64,000 nucleotides of DNA from Lethocerus indicus (GCA_019843655.1 JACDQD010000006.1:3588034-3652033), one strand, 5' to 3'; shown: positions 1 to 13,075, numbered from the stretch's first letter. A program made the numbers and translations. Notes: a model not told the origin generated them from the sequence alone.

Positions 1-3000
1 TCACAAATGTCCATACCGTATACGTATGGACTAACTAACATACGTACGACATTAAAGTGTATGAGAGTTTAACAACACCTCTAGCCTAGCACAGAATACA
101 TAGATGATTTCTCCATTCCAAAATGTTTTCCGATCTGGATAAAGAGGGGGTGTTTGAACGTGGGGCATGGTGGCGGAATAGTTTCTGGAGTACGCGCCTC
201 TTTCTGGCCGGCGCCCGCTATGAATAACAAACGTATCGGAGAGACCCGTTTTTATTTATAGGTCGAATTCTGCGAAGAATATCTGTTGTCGAGTCGACTG
301 CCGGCATCTATTTATAATTCGTCCGGCGAGTTCGACTCCTCCATGAATTCGGCGCTAAACATGTGCCTGGAATTCGCGCACTGGTCAAAAACCATCGATA
401 TAATGTCGTTATTGGTCACAACTAAATGTTTTATCATCACTCGATCTATTTTAAGCCTTCACTTGCATATTTGGTTTTGAATTGTACCGGTTTATACTTA
501 CTAGATCGTCCGAACAAATCCTTTAGTAATACGATCTTGTCAGCTAGTTGTACTATTTACTACAGGGTTTCTTACGGGTGATGTGTAGATTGATTTTTAT
601 CTACAGCATCGCTATAACTACTGTCACAGATACATATAGTCCTCATGCCTTATCTGCAAAGCAATAAATTAAATTGAACTTTTGAGTTTTCTCGAATATT
701 CTTCTCTAAACCCAGATCCGACGATGTCCCCTTCACGCGGATAAGAGATTAAGGGTAGGTCCTGTTACAAAACATGCCGGAAATATCTCCCCCGTCGCGG
801 TCACATACTACAAGGTTTATTGACGATAGGGCCCTGTAAGACGGGCCGAACGTCCCGCCGATTAGGATTTCGAGTGTGAAGGCCCGCCCGGTCCCAGGAG
901 ACATCCCAGGCATTTCCGAAACCTCGGCGGCGCCCCCATTCACTACATAAAATCCGGCACGCGGAGAAATTGGAATTTTAATTGTATCTCCGGATTAAAA
1001 TTGTACCTCTTTAAAGTATTTTTTTCCCTCCCCTTCTCTGAAAGTGGCAGGGGAGACCTTTGACGCGAAAGCCGAGATAGAAATCGGGTATCCGGACGGA
1101 ATCCGGCCTATGTGGCCGAGTGTGGAGACAGTCCACCTCCCTGGGACGGGTCCATTAACCGACTATAAATCCCCACTTTTGGCCGGCAGAGGGGAGCCCA
1201 CTCTTGTCCCGAAACGAGGGCCCTCGAACACAAGGGCTGGGGCGCCCAACACCGCTCTCAGAAATCGGGTAGATTAATCCGGATATTTTTCGTAAAAAAT
1301 ATAATAAGAATCGCGTTTAATAATATTTATAAATCTTATTTACAAAATAAGATTGAAGTATGTACTCGTCCCTTGCCGGGTTGACCTTTCATCCATGAGG
1401 CAACGCGATACTTCGAGCAGGAAGTCAACAAAATATCTCCCATTAGTAGTCAGACTTCGAGAAAGAAGGATGTAAGTCTGTCAAGGTTTCTATCTGATAC
1501 TGAGATAGCGGAATTGTCTACCGCTTTAGTGACTCGGGGAATATGAAAATTGAAAAACAATTCTCGACCCATATTTCGATCAAGACCATTAGACAACATT
1601 TAATTAATGATAGCGTATTGTGTGCTGTTTGAATAGTTATATTTTCATATCACACAAAATACAGTACAAAGAATTACATGTGAGTTGGGTTGAAATTAGA
1701 ATTAAAAAATGTTGTTCACTCTACACGAAAGTTTAATTAATATACCACACGCAATAACCTATCGTGAAGTGGAAGTTTGTTCTTTCAAGATTAATATTGC
1801 AAAATATGGCAATCATACGACGTACGCGTAAATTTATATTTTAATCGAACGGATGCCTTCATATTATTGCCAAAGTAATTACCAGTCGTTTCAAGTAAAT
1901 TACCCCGATGGTAGGATTGGTCATTCATTCGACTGACGTTCGTTGGCAGTGCGTTGTACAAATTTTGTTGGCAGTCATTAATACGGGGACTGAAACAAAT
2001 TGGCTCACCGGTCATTAGCCAGCTATTATAGTCAAGTTCTTAGGCTATGAAGCTATTAGTATGATTGACACTTGACAACGGACCCGAGGCCTAGTTAATA
2101 GGCGTAGCACGGAGGGCGCCTATCCGACTTTGCTCTGCGCTCGCTCGACTATTGAGCGAATTAGACCCTGAGGTTTTTCATATTCCTCATCTTAATATTC
2201 AATTATAAAACAGTTGAGATAATCAAAAGCAGATAGAATACTTTTATTGCATTAAGCAATTACGTCTACTCCTGTGCCAACCCATGTTCTTCCCACAGTA
2301 TTACGCGAGCCTCACTGCAAGTTAGTGATAATTCAAGAATATTATTGTATCGTGTTTTAACTGTTAGAAATCTTTGATTACTTCATATACTACATAATAT
2401 TTATTTATGTTTCCCAGCAGTCATATGAACATGAAATATTCAGAAGTATTAATCACGATCTATACTACGTTGCTTATAATTTCTGCAGTTGTACAAACGG
2501 AACGCCAGTTTGTTTATAACTAAAGCAAATTAATTACGGCCAAACATTAATGAACAGATAACTTTAAGTTTGTTTGTCAGTTTGAAGCCGCCCGGACGTT
2601 AATTTGTCCATAATTGTCAGATTTATGGGTTTTTCAACATTTCGTTTGAACGACTAACAACAAGCGATGATGCCTGAAAACATTTTCTGTTCAATTAATG
2701 GGCGCATTGACCGCATAAACAACCGCTGATGATGCGGAGAAACACAGCAACTGGTGCGAGGGAAAAAACCGCACCGAGTGATGACATACTATTATCTCTC
2801 TTTCATGACCTCTAACATGCACCATATAAGTTGAGATTTTCCTGGTAAAATTCTATTTTATTTATTTTATTTAATCGAATCTATATGATTAAAAGTTTTT
2901 CAATCTATATTTACCAATGCGATTTAGAAGGGTCCACAGCTTTAATAGCCAATAAAAATTAAGCAACCGTAAAACTTTTATTCTATTCGGTAATTGCCGT

Positions 3001-3469
3001 CTTTATTTCGTTTTTACTTCGAACATGGCAGTAAAAATGCTGCCCTTTTTGACTTTTTGCAGAGAAGCTAACGACATATTAAATAGAGCGAAACGCGTTC
3101 CTTAATTGTTTCGAATTGCCAAGGCTGTTAACTGCAGAAATCGTCCTTGCCCAATGAAAGGGATAGAGCATTATTCTGTATCTCAAATGGGATCTTTATT
3201 AAGAGAAAGTTTCTTTGAAACGTAGTCCTTAAAATATCGTGATAAATTCTACTTTGTCTTAATCTTGACATAAAAGGGTTTTATTTGGGTATTTAGATAA
3301 TTTTGCAATATATTTAACTACAACATGGATATTCCAAACACTCAGACGGAAAGAAACTTTCGTTTCCACAATTAAGACAACAATAACTGTATTGGTAGAA
3401 AAGGAAATCGAAAATAAATATATGATATTGATATATACCGTGTCATAGCGTTTTTAGTCGGAGGAGGTG

Positions 3470-3597
3470 TTTTGGCAACTTAAGCCTAGCACAGGTCCTA
3501 AGTCCAACTTGTCGGGTCATCAATTAATGATACTTTGGCAACTTGAAATTTTGGTCAGAACTTAGTTCAAAAACTTGAAACTTGGCAATCAAAATTA
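3470..3597. repeat. Degenerate short direct repeats (TTTGGCAACTT-like)
   Basis: The string TTTGGCAACTT occurs at about 3471 and again at about 3533, and a diverged form, ACTTGGCAAT, occurs at about 3580. Spacing is about 62 and 47 bases. Flanking AATTAATGA and ATTAATTGG strings are also partly shared. This looks like an old, decayed tandem duplication rather than a functional array. Confidence 0.4.
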
Positions 3598-4441
3598 TTA
3601 ATTGGGCTTCGAAGTTGTAACTGGCTGAGTACCTCCACCGCTCGGCTCCTGTACAGCAACCTTCGAGGTCAGGTAATTAAACAATAACATTGTTCTTCAA
3701 TTTGTTAATACGTGGTTGTTAATGATTTGCCGTTGGTTAATTTAAAAGCTTCCCGTTAACAAATATGAAAATTGATAATTGAACATATAAATTTCTTATA
3801 TCATTAGGGTACGACTTAGTGATATTTTTAAATTTAATTATAAAACACGTTGGTACTAGAATTAATATTGATTTAAAAACATTTATCAAATTAGATTTTT
3901 TGGTTAGCGTTGGATGGGAAGTATTAGGGACTAGTTGGATAACTTTTCTTGTTAAACGTAATTAAGCACTGCTGAGTCCTGTTATGGGAATTGGTTGTTT
4001 GGGTACCAGAGAGCGGTACAGACAGTACATTGAAAATTCACATGTGGTGCAACAATTATTTAAATAATGATTTTTTAAAAATTAATGTACATATAGCGGT
4101 TTGTAATGCACACACACTACGATATGTATACTCCAAGAGTATACATACTTTGTATACACATTTTCTGCTCAAATGAGTTCAATATTCGTTGAATGAGGTT
4201 AAATTTTCAGATCTTTACTATGATATCTAAAATACCAATCATTATTACCAATTCAATTATTATTATGCCAGTTTTATCCGCAATACTACTGGTTACTGTA
4301 AGTAAAATGTATTGTTCATCATTATAGTTAATTATTTTTTAACGGGAACAAAACAGTAAATCGATGATATCTGATATCGGTAACTTGATTTAATAGAGAG
4401 CGTGTTCTCGAGCTAGCTCCTTGCTCACGGTTATTGAATAA

Positions 4442-4454
4442 CCCCCCCCCCCCC
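4442..4454. repeat. Poly-C run (13 bases)
   Basis: An uninterrupted run of 13 cytosines starts a locally GC-rich patch inside AT-rich DNA. It lies about 38 bases before the hairpin at 4492-4516. Confidence 0.85.
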
Positions 4455-4491
4455 GGCTAATCGGACACCGGCCAAAACCCCATAACCGTTT

Positions 4492-4516
4492 CTGAAACCG
4501 AAACCCACGGTTTCAG
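4492..4516. repeat. Perfect 9-bp inverted repeat (hairpin)
   Basis: CTGAAACCG at 4492-4500 is the exact reverse complement of CGGTTTCAG at 4508-4516, with a 7-base loop (AAACCCA). An outer CCCC on the left and GGGG on the right could extend pairing after a bulge. There is no U-tract or coding context to make it a terminator, and its function is unknown. Confidence 0.7.
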
Positions 4517-6128
4517 GTGGGGTACGACAAATGAGGTCTACTAGTAGAAGAGTGACTGCATGACTTTGCACTATTTCCATCTTGACTTGGGGCCAATTCA
4601 AACAGTCAACATCAACATAAAGGCTCACCTGCGCAGTTCATTCTAAGATCTATTTAAAGTTAATTGAATGAATTTATAATGGCGAGGAAAAAAGGGACGG
4701 CCGCTTTGAATAATCGATTTGACCCAAGTACGTATTTTGTTCGCAATTTAGGTTCTAAATTCAGAAAAACATAATTGTTCTAGTATTTCAATGGGAATTA
4801 TGGGACTGAATCCAGCGTCAGAAGCGATCCTGGTTCATTAGCCGCATTAAGTTTATTCAAGTTTAAATTCATAAATGTTACTGTGCCTAATATTAAAGAC
4901 ATCGTTTTTTGGCTGAACCAGATACGATATGAAGTCTCTGCAGTGAAGTTCTACTTGATGTGGTCAACTTGTTTTCTCGATCCTGGTTAAAAATAAGAGA
5001 CGCTTATTTGGCGGATAATTAGTTTGCGGTCGGTGCAGAATGACGTACCGAGAGGGGCCAGCGGTCGGCGTCCGCTTTTAAACCCGGCGGCTTTCTCAAA
5101 TCTGCAGTTCCCTTAAACTCATGTTATGTACAAACTTGTGAAAGGAAATCTAAATAATTCCCTAATTTTACTAGCGAAGAATGAAAGCCTAAAATGAATA
5201 TGAAACAAACCTTGGATTAAGGATATAGAACAATGAAGGCGCTACTTTATACTACAGACTGATTAAAAAAAGTTTCTAAAAAATGTGACTTTAATATTTA
5301 CAAGGGAAGGAACTAGTTTGAGTGCATATAAAGGCGTATGCTAATAAATGTGTTTAGACCAGTATGGGACCAGACGCTTTGTGAATGTGATTTTTTAAAG
5401 TTAGGATGGGACTGTGGGGTAGTTGGCGAAAGGCCCATACCTCAGGGACAAAGTTTGACCATAATATACATTGAAATATAACTTTTTTGTGGGTATCAGA
5501 AGTATCTATTATCATTGTCAGTGACCTGTTGGTGAGTATAATATTTCAGGTGTACCATCGCGCTTTGTAGCTTCACCTGGTCCATTAAAACGTCAGGAAT
5601 GAAGAGTACAAAAAGAAGGTACTTTCCATAATTTGTGTAACACGGCCGTCCGTCCACACAATTGATGTATACAGTGTAAGGGGTAGTCCGGGGAGTCTAT
5701 TATAACTTGAGTCAATTCAATGCGGTCGCGGCTAGCCGAGACAAAAAAGCCGACGGACTAGACCGGTTTCCTCGCTCCACCCCACCACCCGCGCTGTACA
5801 ATGTATAAAACCAGACTGTAGAAAGATGGACAAAGAGGAAAGAGGCGATACATAAATTAAGGGAAGTGAACTAACGGTGTATACTCTCTACCGGTTTCCG
5901 CTTCTGAGAGCTCGAAGACCTACTCAATGGCCACTGTTTCGAATGCGCGTTAAAGTCTCTACAAACATATAGATTCCTGAATACGTATTTTCCTTATTGT
6001 ACCAATATTATAATGGCCTAATCTATTATTTAGAACTTGTGTGGATGAGGTAATTGACTACACATATGAAACAGGATAGGGTAATACGTTTGATTTATTA
6101 GTAAGGGATGATTGATTGAGGTTACATT

Positions 6129-6149
6129 GGTGTATACTAGTTATACACC
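6129..6149. repeat. 21-bp near-perfect palindrome
   Basis: GGTGTATA and TATACACC flank the 5-base centre CTAGT, so each half-site is 8 bp and exactly complementary. This could be a dimeric protein-binding site or a chance palindrome in AT-rich DNA. Confidence 0.6.
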
Positions 6150-8039
6150 GTATAGTTACATTTGTAATATAATATGATGGTTTTAAATATTAAATAAGTT
6201 TTAAATTTTGTTAATAATTTCAGCCCTAACATATCATTTCTCCTCTTTGTTATTATTTAATATATTACTTATTAAATCAATTTTAGAACATCATTTTAGA
6301 AGCTAATTTTCCTACATATAGCCCTTAATTGTAGGGAGTCGATGATCCCACTACATTATGTTATTAATTTTAATAGCGAGGGTAATTGTTGATGATACCT
6401 TATTGTTTGAAATATGTGTGTAATCATTGAGTAAATATTTCTTTTTGGTGTAAAACTATTATCAAATTTATAATAGCTTAGGATGCATCGCATTATTTAA
6501 CAATGGTGGAGTATTTAATTGGAGGAAGATAGTTTACACGGCCATTTGGGGATGTGTCGTGAGGCACGCACAGACAGATTTCTTTATTTTCGTATCGATT
6601 GCGAAATTATTAGTTTGTTAATTACCGGTTTTGAATTTCATCATCATCGACTGTACAGGATTGACTGCTATATCATTACTGCATCGAATGAATCCGCATT
6701 CTGCTTTAGGGAATTTTCACGTATTAGCAGCGTCACAATTTGAATAATAGTCCGCAAATTAAATTGAATTTTACATCGCAATCTCACAGGTTTTACCATG
6801 AAAAATATGCATTTCTATTATTTAAATGGTATTTTGGATACGCGTCATGACATATATTTCAAGTCTGATTAATATTAAAATATATATTCATAATTTTGAT
6901 GACATCCCATTGATCATAAATAGGCCCTTTGTTGAATTTTGCTACGTCTATTAACACTAACGATATTGAAGCCATCAAAAAATGGAAGTTAGAGTTATTT
7001 GTTATAATTAAGATCTCTCGGGTCGCTGTACTACTGTTATCTGTACTGTTAGTCAGATGACAAAACTAATATCCGGCAAATAGTTTATTCCGTCCCGACA
7101 CCCGATAAATCAAAATGCTCCGACCGACCGCCTTCTCGGGACTCCCCGAATTCCATTTGTGAATAACTTCTTTTCAACCGTCATCGCCCAAACCGGGATC
7201 GCAAATTATAAGGAGATGGGGGGGGGGGCAATTACTCAGCGCGGCCTTGGTTCGGAGGGAGGAGAAGGAGAGAATTTTCGCAGTTGGTCTTTTAAGGAAA
7301 TATGGGTTACGGCCCGCAAACGGAATCCAAATGCCGTTCGCACCTCCGGCCCAATATATTTGGAATATATTCGGCGCTAAAACACCCGTGGAATATAAGC
7401 CATAGATCCTGCGAACGCTGAATGCAAAGATGATAATTTTATTATGTTTAAACTGGGCAAGTTATAGCTTCATAAAATTAATTTATTTAACCCTCGGCGG
7501 GACGTTTGGCGCCGACCCAGGTGCGTATAATATAGTACGGCTGTGATCCTGGCAACATTTTATTTATCTTTTTAGGAACCGTCATAATTCAAATTCGTTA
7601 AATAAGGATTGTCCTCGCGATAAAAGAGGATAATTTTCAATTTGATGGGCGGAAGTAATATAATACGCTGAATTAATCAACAATGTATTGACGCCAAGGT
7701 ATTTCTTTGTAAGTACGGATTCAGTAATTTAACGCAGAAACCGTTAGTTTTAAATGCAGACTTTAACTATGATGGAAGGGCGATTGTTCTATCGTGAAAT
7801 AACCTCCGACAATCTCTAGAATTAGAAACACTATCAATTGGTCTTACTCTTCTAATAGTACTCCTGATTGTATGGTCACCTATTGGGCGAAAATTAAAAT
7901 TAACAGACGAACTACACAGCACCCTATATCCTGGGATCAGAATTAGAACAATGACGAGAGGAAATTATTTTATGATGTAACAGCGGTTGAAAAATGTTCC
8001 CCTTTCACCTTCGGTCCGTAGATAAATCTTGCAACGGAC

Positions 8040-8960
8040 AATTAGGCGGCGGTGGTCGCGTTTAATCGGCAGGTGTTGGCGGCCCGAGTCCACTGACCCC
8101 GATATCGGGTCGTCTCTTAATCTAGCAAATCTCAGACCAGATAGAAGCGGAAAAAATAAAAGACAAGGCGCTGAATATGGCCCGCGGCCAATACCGGTCT
8201 AGAAATAAGCCTACGGTTCCAGCCCCGTTGAAGTGGCCAGTTACTGGGCCCGGTAACGTTTTCGAAACAACCGTGTACCCGTGTCTTTTCATAATTAATA
8301 AACAGAGACCGGTCTCAGAAGTACACAGTGAATTTGATCCCTATTATAGCGTGTCCATTGGAGTGCGATTCATCAATCTGCGGTACATTATTAAAGTGGA
8401 ATAATAGTGATGAAGCCGGTTTCGGCTTGACTCTATTGTCGGTAACATTCGATTAGATTCACAATGGATTCACTCATCGTAGTTGGCATCGGAGCGGCAG
8501 AAGGCGAAACCGGTCCGGGTCGACATTAAACAAGGGAGACGGGGTGGACCAGCGGGACTGCTGGTTGATGACGCTCGGACGAGACCCCCTCCGACAAGGC
8601 TTATACGCTGCTTGTACGACTTAAACGCTTTTTCGGACCGATTATCCTCCGCTGAGCGGTCAGCGTCCGCGGTGAACGATCGACCGAGCCGGGAAAGGCG
8701 CCCACCAGCGGAAATATGAGAGCCGCGTGTTCGGCTCGGACGTCTCCGGTTTCGGTGCACGCGGCATAACGAGGGGGGGGGGGAGAAGCCACAAGGCCGC
8801 CGCTTCATCAAACTTGGTTCCACTGCCAGCTCTTAAGCGATTGGCCCGAGAATTTGCATTATCCACAGGCCTGATGGGGTTAATCCCATATTTCAGGGGG
8901 AGCCCGTCTAGCCTCTCTATGGGAGGCCTAATGATAATATCCCCTCACCGGATTATAATA
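8040..8960. other. GC-rich island upstream of the Sulf1 leader
   Basis: This block is clearly richer in G, C and CpG than its surroundings, most strongly from 8470 to 8800, and contains a G run near 8771. Open frames occur on both strands at once (for example a 117-codon frame at 8470-8823 on the minus strand and a 78-codon frame at 8483-8719 on the plus strand). That is expected from high GC, where stop codons are rare, and neither frame resembles a known protein. It may be a regulatory island or a distal promoter of the gene that starts downstream. Confidence 0.4.
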
Positions 8961-9239
8961 TGGGGGAACGGGTGTGTATATATGTCTGTTTATTTAATAT
9001 AAATATTTTTTTTCAATATTATTTTATTTCTTAGTTTTATTAATTATGGACCATCAGTAAAGACTACTATAATGCCAAAAACGCTACATAATTATTGTCA
9101 ATAATAATATGAATTGTTAACGGATCTAAAATAATTTCAGTACGCTGGAATGTTCTAGTTGTTAAAGCTATGTCAATATGTCCTGAGAGCGTGGCAGGGT
9201 TCATTATTGATTGGCCGGGGGATTTATCGATGTGTCGCG

Positions 9240-9263
9240 GATAGATGGTATGATAGATGGTAT
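9240..9263. repeat. Tandem 12-mer duplicated twice, containing GATA
   Basis: The 12-base unit GATAGATGGTAT occurs twice head to tail without mismatch, giving two GATA strings per strand. It lies about 150 bp before the CT-rich candidate first exon. Binding by GATA factors is inference only. Confidence 0.7.
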
Positions 9264-9389
9264 AATGGATTGTCTGAGAGGGCTCTGTTGTGGGCCCGGT
9301 GCAATGAGGCTAGGGTGACGCGAGGGTCCAGGTCGTTGGGCAGTGAATGAGAGCGGCGGGCGGTTTTTATTGTGGGATCCCCCTACCTG

Positions 9390-9714
9390 GGCCGGTCTCC
9401 TCCCTCCCCGATTTCCCCTCTCCTCCTCTCTCTCTCTCTCTTCCTTCTGCTAGCCGGCTCTGTCCTCAGGCCGTCGCTCTGCCGCAGTCTGGCCCCGTCC
9501 CTCGTACTCGCATCGTCTTCCTTTCCCCTCTCGCTCGCTCTCCTTCTTCCTCTTCGTCTTCATCTCTCTCTCTCTCCGCGTATCACTCCCCGCCCACGAC
9601 CGCTTCGGTATTTCGCGTGTGTTCCAGTGTACCAAGCGATAGTTCATTTCATTCTATATCTCCGTTTATCTTATCGACCACGACTCCTCCTTCGACATTT
9701 CTGTATGCGATCGG
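9390..9714 (+). other. Sulf1: Candidate 5' non-coding first exon of Sulf1
   Basis: A GC- and pyrimidine-rich stretch, with a CTCTCT run near 9427-9441, ends at a near-consensus donor (CGG followed by GTAAGT, cut after 9714). Sequence after the donor turns AT-rich at once, as at an exon-intron border. It precedes the leader exon acceptor at 13568 by 3.85 kb on the same strand, so splicing 9714 to 13569 would make a 5' UTR. The left edge is a guess because no TATA box or clear initiator was seen. Overlapping open frames of 120 and 123 codons here are low-complexity Ser/Leu/Pro translations and are unlikely to be proteins. Confidence 0.35.
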
Positions 9715-11457
9715 GTAAGTCCAGTACAAATTGATACAATTCATGTATACGGATTATCAATATTATTCCTAAGCCTCATATTCTGCGTTGGTAAATGAAA
9801 CCAGCGGCCACTTTAAAATTTTCGGAAGTTAGTTCCTTAACAGCGATTTCCTTTCATATTTTAATTTTGTCTGTATTGGAAACCGGAAGGAACATCTGAG
9901 AATTTTCCGAAAATATTTCTTAAAAAAATCAATCAGAAAAAGAATAAGTTTCGACTCAACTAATAAGTGAGAAAATATAATAGAAAATAATCCAGTTAGG
10001 TGCCTTTATTTGTATACACTGTCAGCAGCCAGCTTTTAGTAAAGTACCAGTTCTAATGTATTCAAAAGGCTAATTCCAAAATATTTGGGTATTACAGAGA
10101 GACATTACTTTTTTAGAATTCTTACGGAGTTCGGTTAATTTTTCGATTATAAGCGCTCTCCCTTATCGCTTGTTTAGTATTTCCTTTTCACCGCCGCCAA
10201 TAACAGACGGAATCACCGTCGACTGCGGTGCTTCTCGCTAGCACTATTAAAATTTAATATTATAATGTAGGATTAAATTGACCAACGTACCGGTGTTTTG
10301 TGTGTTTATGTTGTTGAACTAAGAACGCCTTATCTCAGATGTGAAAATTACAGTACAGTAAAGCTGCAATCGAGACATGGGAACACATCACCAAAGTAGT
10401 TCCCAAGTAGTAACCAAATATGCTTATACACAGTTTCTGTTACTAAACTATAAATGATACTGATAGTGGAAAGTCGAATCCGATCATGTTACAAGCTAAA
10501 AAATAGAAAAAGGAACGTGTATGAGAGGATTTGAAGGATGAGAATTCTCTGTAAATGATAAACAATAAAATTAATTTTTGAATAATACTGTCGAGTTATA
10601 TCGACAAGTCGAAACAAGAAAGGAAATCGTTCTCCAAATTTGTAATTCTACAATAGATACATCGGAGACAAAAACCTACGTCGTAATATTGTATTTCAAA
10701 TTAATAATTGAGATACGACATATAATTACTAGTTTTAAGCAGTAGATACCTGATGGGACCTAATCTCCTCCTACTTCATGCGTTCACTCGGAGTCTGTAC
10801 TTCATTTCATACACTAAAATTTCCCTATTTCTATCTACGTTTAATGTTATCGTGCATTGACATAATCTGAAATATCAACTTCATTCTAACACATAAAATA
10901 GACTAGCTAACGATGTTAAAAGTTAAGAAACGAGGTAAAGGGATTCTGGGTCTAGTAATAACTGAAATTATCTAATTTTTAACATTGATTCGGTAAATCC
11001 GAAAGCAATACCAGTTACCTTGCAAACGATACCAAACCGATACCCTTAAAATTGAGGGGATATTTCTATCACGGGTATTCCCCATATGCGTAAGCTACCT
11101 GAGAAGGGTCGCTCCTTTTCATGCCTACGATCGAGTCAATCCGTCTTCGCTAATTCGCCAGTCGGAAAGCTAAACTTTCCGCAATCTACATAGTCATTAG
11201 ACGTTCTTACAGTATTAGACATTCAAGGGGAGATCCCAGGTAGTACTATACAATATAATAATACTTCAATACCTACACGATTCACAATAGCGGACTGATC
11301 AAAGGACCGAGCCAGAAACTAAATGATGCCGGCATTAAAAAAAGTATTAAATTTGCCTTCATATTTTATACGGCGGGATTCATTTGATTCCTAAGAAACT
11401 AATTTGGAAATATTTTCATGGAAAGGCGAAACTTTCTTTAAACATAAAATTAACCAT

Positions 11458-11512
11458 TATTATAATATTATAATTAATTAATAATAATATTATTATTGAA
11501 TATTATAATATC
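11458..11512. repeat. AT-only inverted repeat stretch
   Basis: Across 55 bases there are only A and T apart from one G, with nested ATTATAAT/ATAATATTATTAT symmetry and a TTAATTAATTAA-like core. It may be an unwinding element, a homeodomain-site cluster or a small MITE remnant. No terminal repeats or target-site duplication could be defined by eye. Confidence 0.4.
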
Positions 11513-12987
11513 TTTTATATATTTAGCTATGTTCAGCTTTAGCCGAGTTCATAATTTTAAATGTGTTTTCGATTATTAGGCTCGGAATAAATCTCTAGTA
11601 CTGAGCAGTATATAAGGTTAGTGAAAATCATTCAGCGAGAACTGATTATTTTTCCAAAAGTTTCCGGTTAGATTCGCGCCACAATTACAAAGCCTAAACG
11701 CGTTTCTCGGCTTTGACGAGACCTACGCGGACAGACGGCTGAACAAGAGATATAAAATCGGGATTTTTTTCCCTGTAAAGAGGCTCGTCGATAGTGAAGA
11801 AGCTTGATCCGTACAGTTAGTCGTCCGGCCCAGTCCCTTTTTCGGGGTTCCAGAGTCACGACCGGCACCGCCGACCGTTCTTAATTTGAGGTCAGACCTC
11901 ACTCCCCTTCTTCGTTCGCCCGTTCTTTTCCTCTTCTCTCTTTCCATTTTTTTCTCCTTTCATTTCAGTTTTTTTTTTGAAGAACTAAGTGCGTCAATAT
12001 TTCACGAATTCGGGCAAAGGTTGTCGATCCGAATCGGCGCGGAAACCGGGCAAATTACAGACTGGTTAGGGCCCCGCCGAGATTCTTCGATTTGGCCGAT
12101 ATATAATGAACGCCGCGAAATTATTCCCTCCCTCCCCCGCCCAAACCCACGCCGCTCAGAAACTCTTAACTACAACAACACTGTATTTTAGAATCATAAA
12201 TTGCCTACCGCAAATGTGGGGGGGAGGTGGATCATTTCGGTGCTGGAATGAATTTATTTATTATCTCCGCCGATTTCTAGACCTATTTATTAACAAACAC
12301 CTGATATCCTATTTTTTGGGTTACATATTCTCTTCGTTGGTGTAATACTTATTCTCATTAAGAATGAACTGTTCCGACCTTTCAAGTACTCAAAAGACTT
12401 CGGGCAATTTTATATAGCACTCGAATTAGAAATTAGCCGTTATGTCAGAGATCGGCGCTTAAAAATTCCATGTACAGTTAAGTGGAATAGAACGAGCTAA
12501 TTGGATAACTCTCGATACATTCGTGAAGGGCCCACATTTATCGATGAGCAATTTGCAAAGTGGCTCTTGTCATTTCACTTTCACTTCATAATTATTATGA
12601 TTGGAGTCTAAGGCGCTGCGACGCCGGCGTAAGTGACCCAGTATCGTGTTATCGAATTATCCAGTTCATTAAGTGAACCAGCAATCGTGCGGGCGATCTG
12701 CAATATGCTCGGCTCGGTTTGGTTATCGTTAGCAGAGAGAATTTTGAAATTATCGTGTACTTGTAATAGTGTTTATAATTCTGTCTGTACATAACTAGCT
12801 TACTGCGGTCACATTTGAGGAGCTTAATAAGCTTTTAAAATAAATACATTTTAAATTGTCATAACATAATTTTCAGATTAATATAATTGACACAAAGTTT
12901 CATTGAATACATTTAGGAGAAAATTCCCAGTACTTGTTTGTGGTTCCGCGAGTGTTTGGAATAGTTAAACTTTGCAAGTGAAGGATA

Positions 12988-13075
12988 ATTCATCCCACCC
13001 GGATTCGAACCTTGTACGAAGGTTTTACACCAGACCTCCCGAACCCTAATTCTCGGAACTAACCCTCATTATAGA
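12988..13075 (-). repeat. tRNA-like (possible SINE) B-box remnant
   Basis: On the minus strand the sequence GGTTCGAATCC (about 12999-13009) exactly matches the RNA polymerase III B-box / tRNA T-loop consensus and is followed by GGGTGGGA. No acceptable A-box, anticodon stem or acceptor stem could be folded around it, so it is not called a tRNA gene. It may be the head of a decayed tRNA-derived SINE or a chance match. Confidence 0.25.

Larger units (their letters stand above)
1..9389. other. Upstream non-coding region, no gene recognised
   Basis: No open reading frame here resembles a known protein, and the longest frames overlap frames on the opposite strand inside GC-rich patches. The stretch is mostly AT-rich with scattered GC-rich islands, for example 730-1280, 7080-7380 and 8040-8960. 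It has short G or C runs near 4442, 7218 and 8771. Its position before the Sulf1 leader suggests 5' flanking sequence, or intron if a still more distal first exon exists. I see no tRNA, rRNA or conserved microRNA that I recognise. Confidence 0.6.

Noticed and set aside
9347..9734. Open frames of 123 and 120 codons in the CT-rich block
   Set aside because: The translations are Ser/Leu/Pro low complexity produced by the CT-rich DNA. A non-coding exon is the simpler reading.
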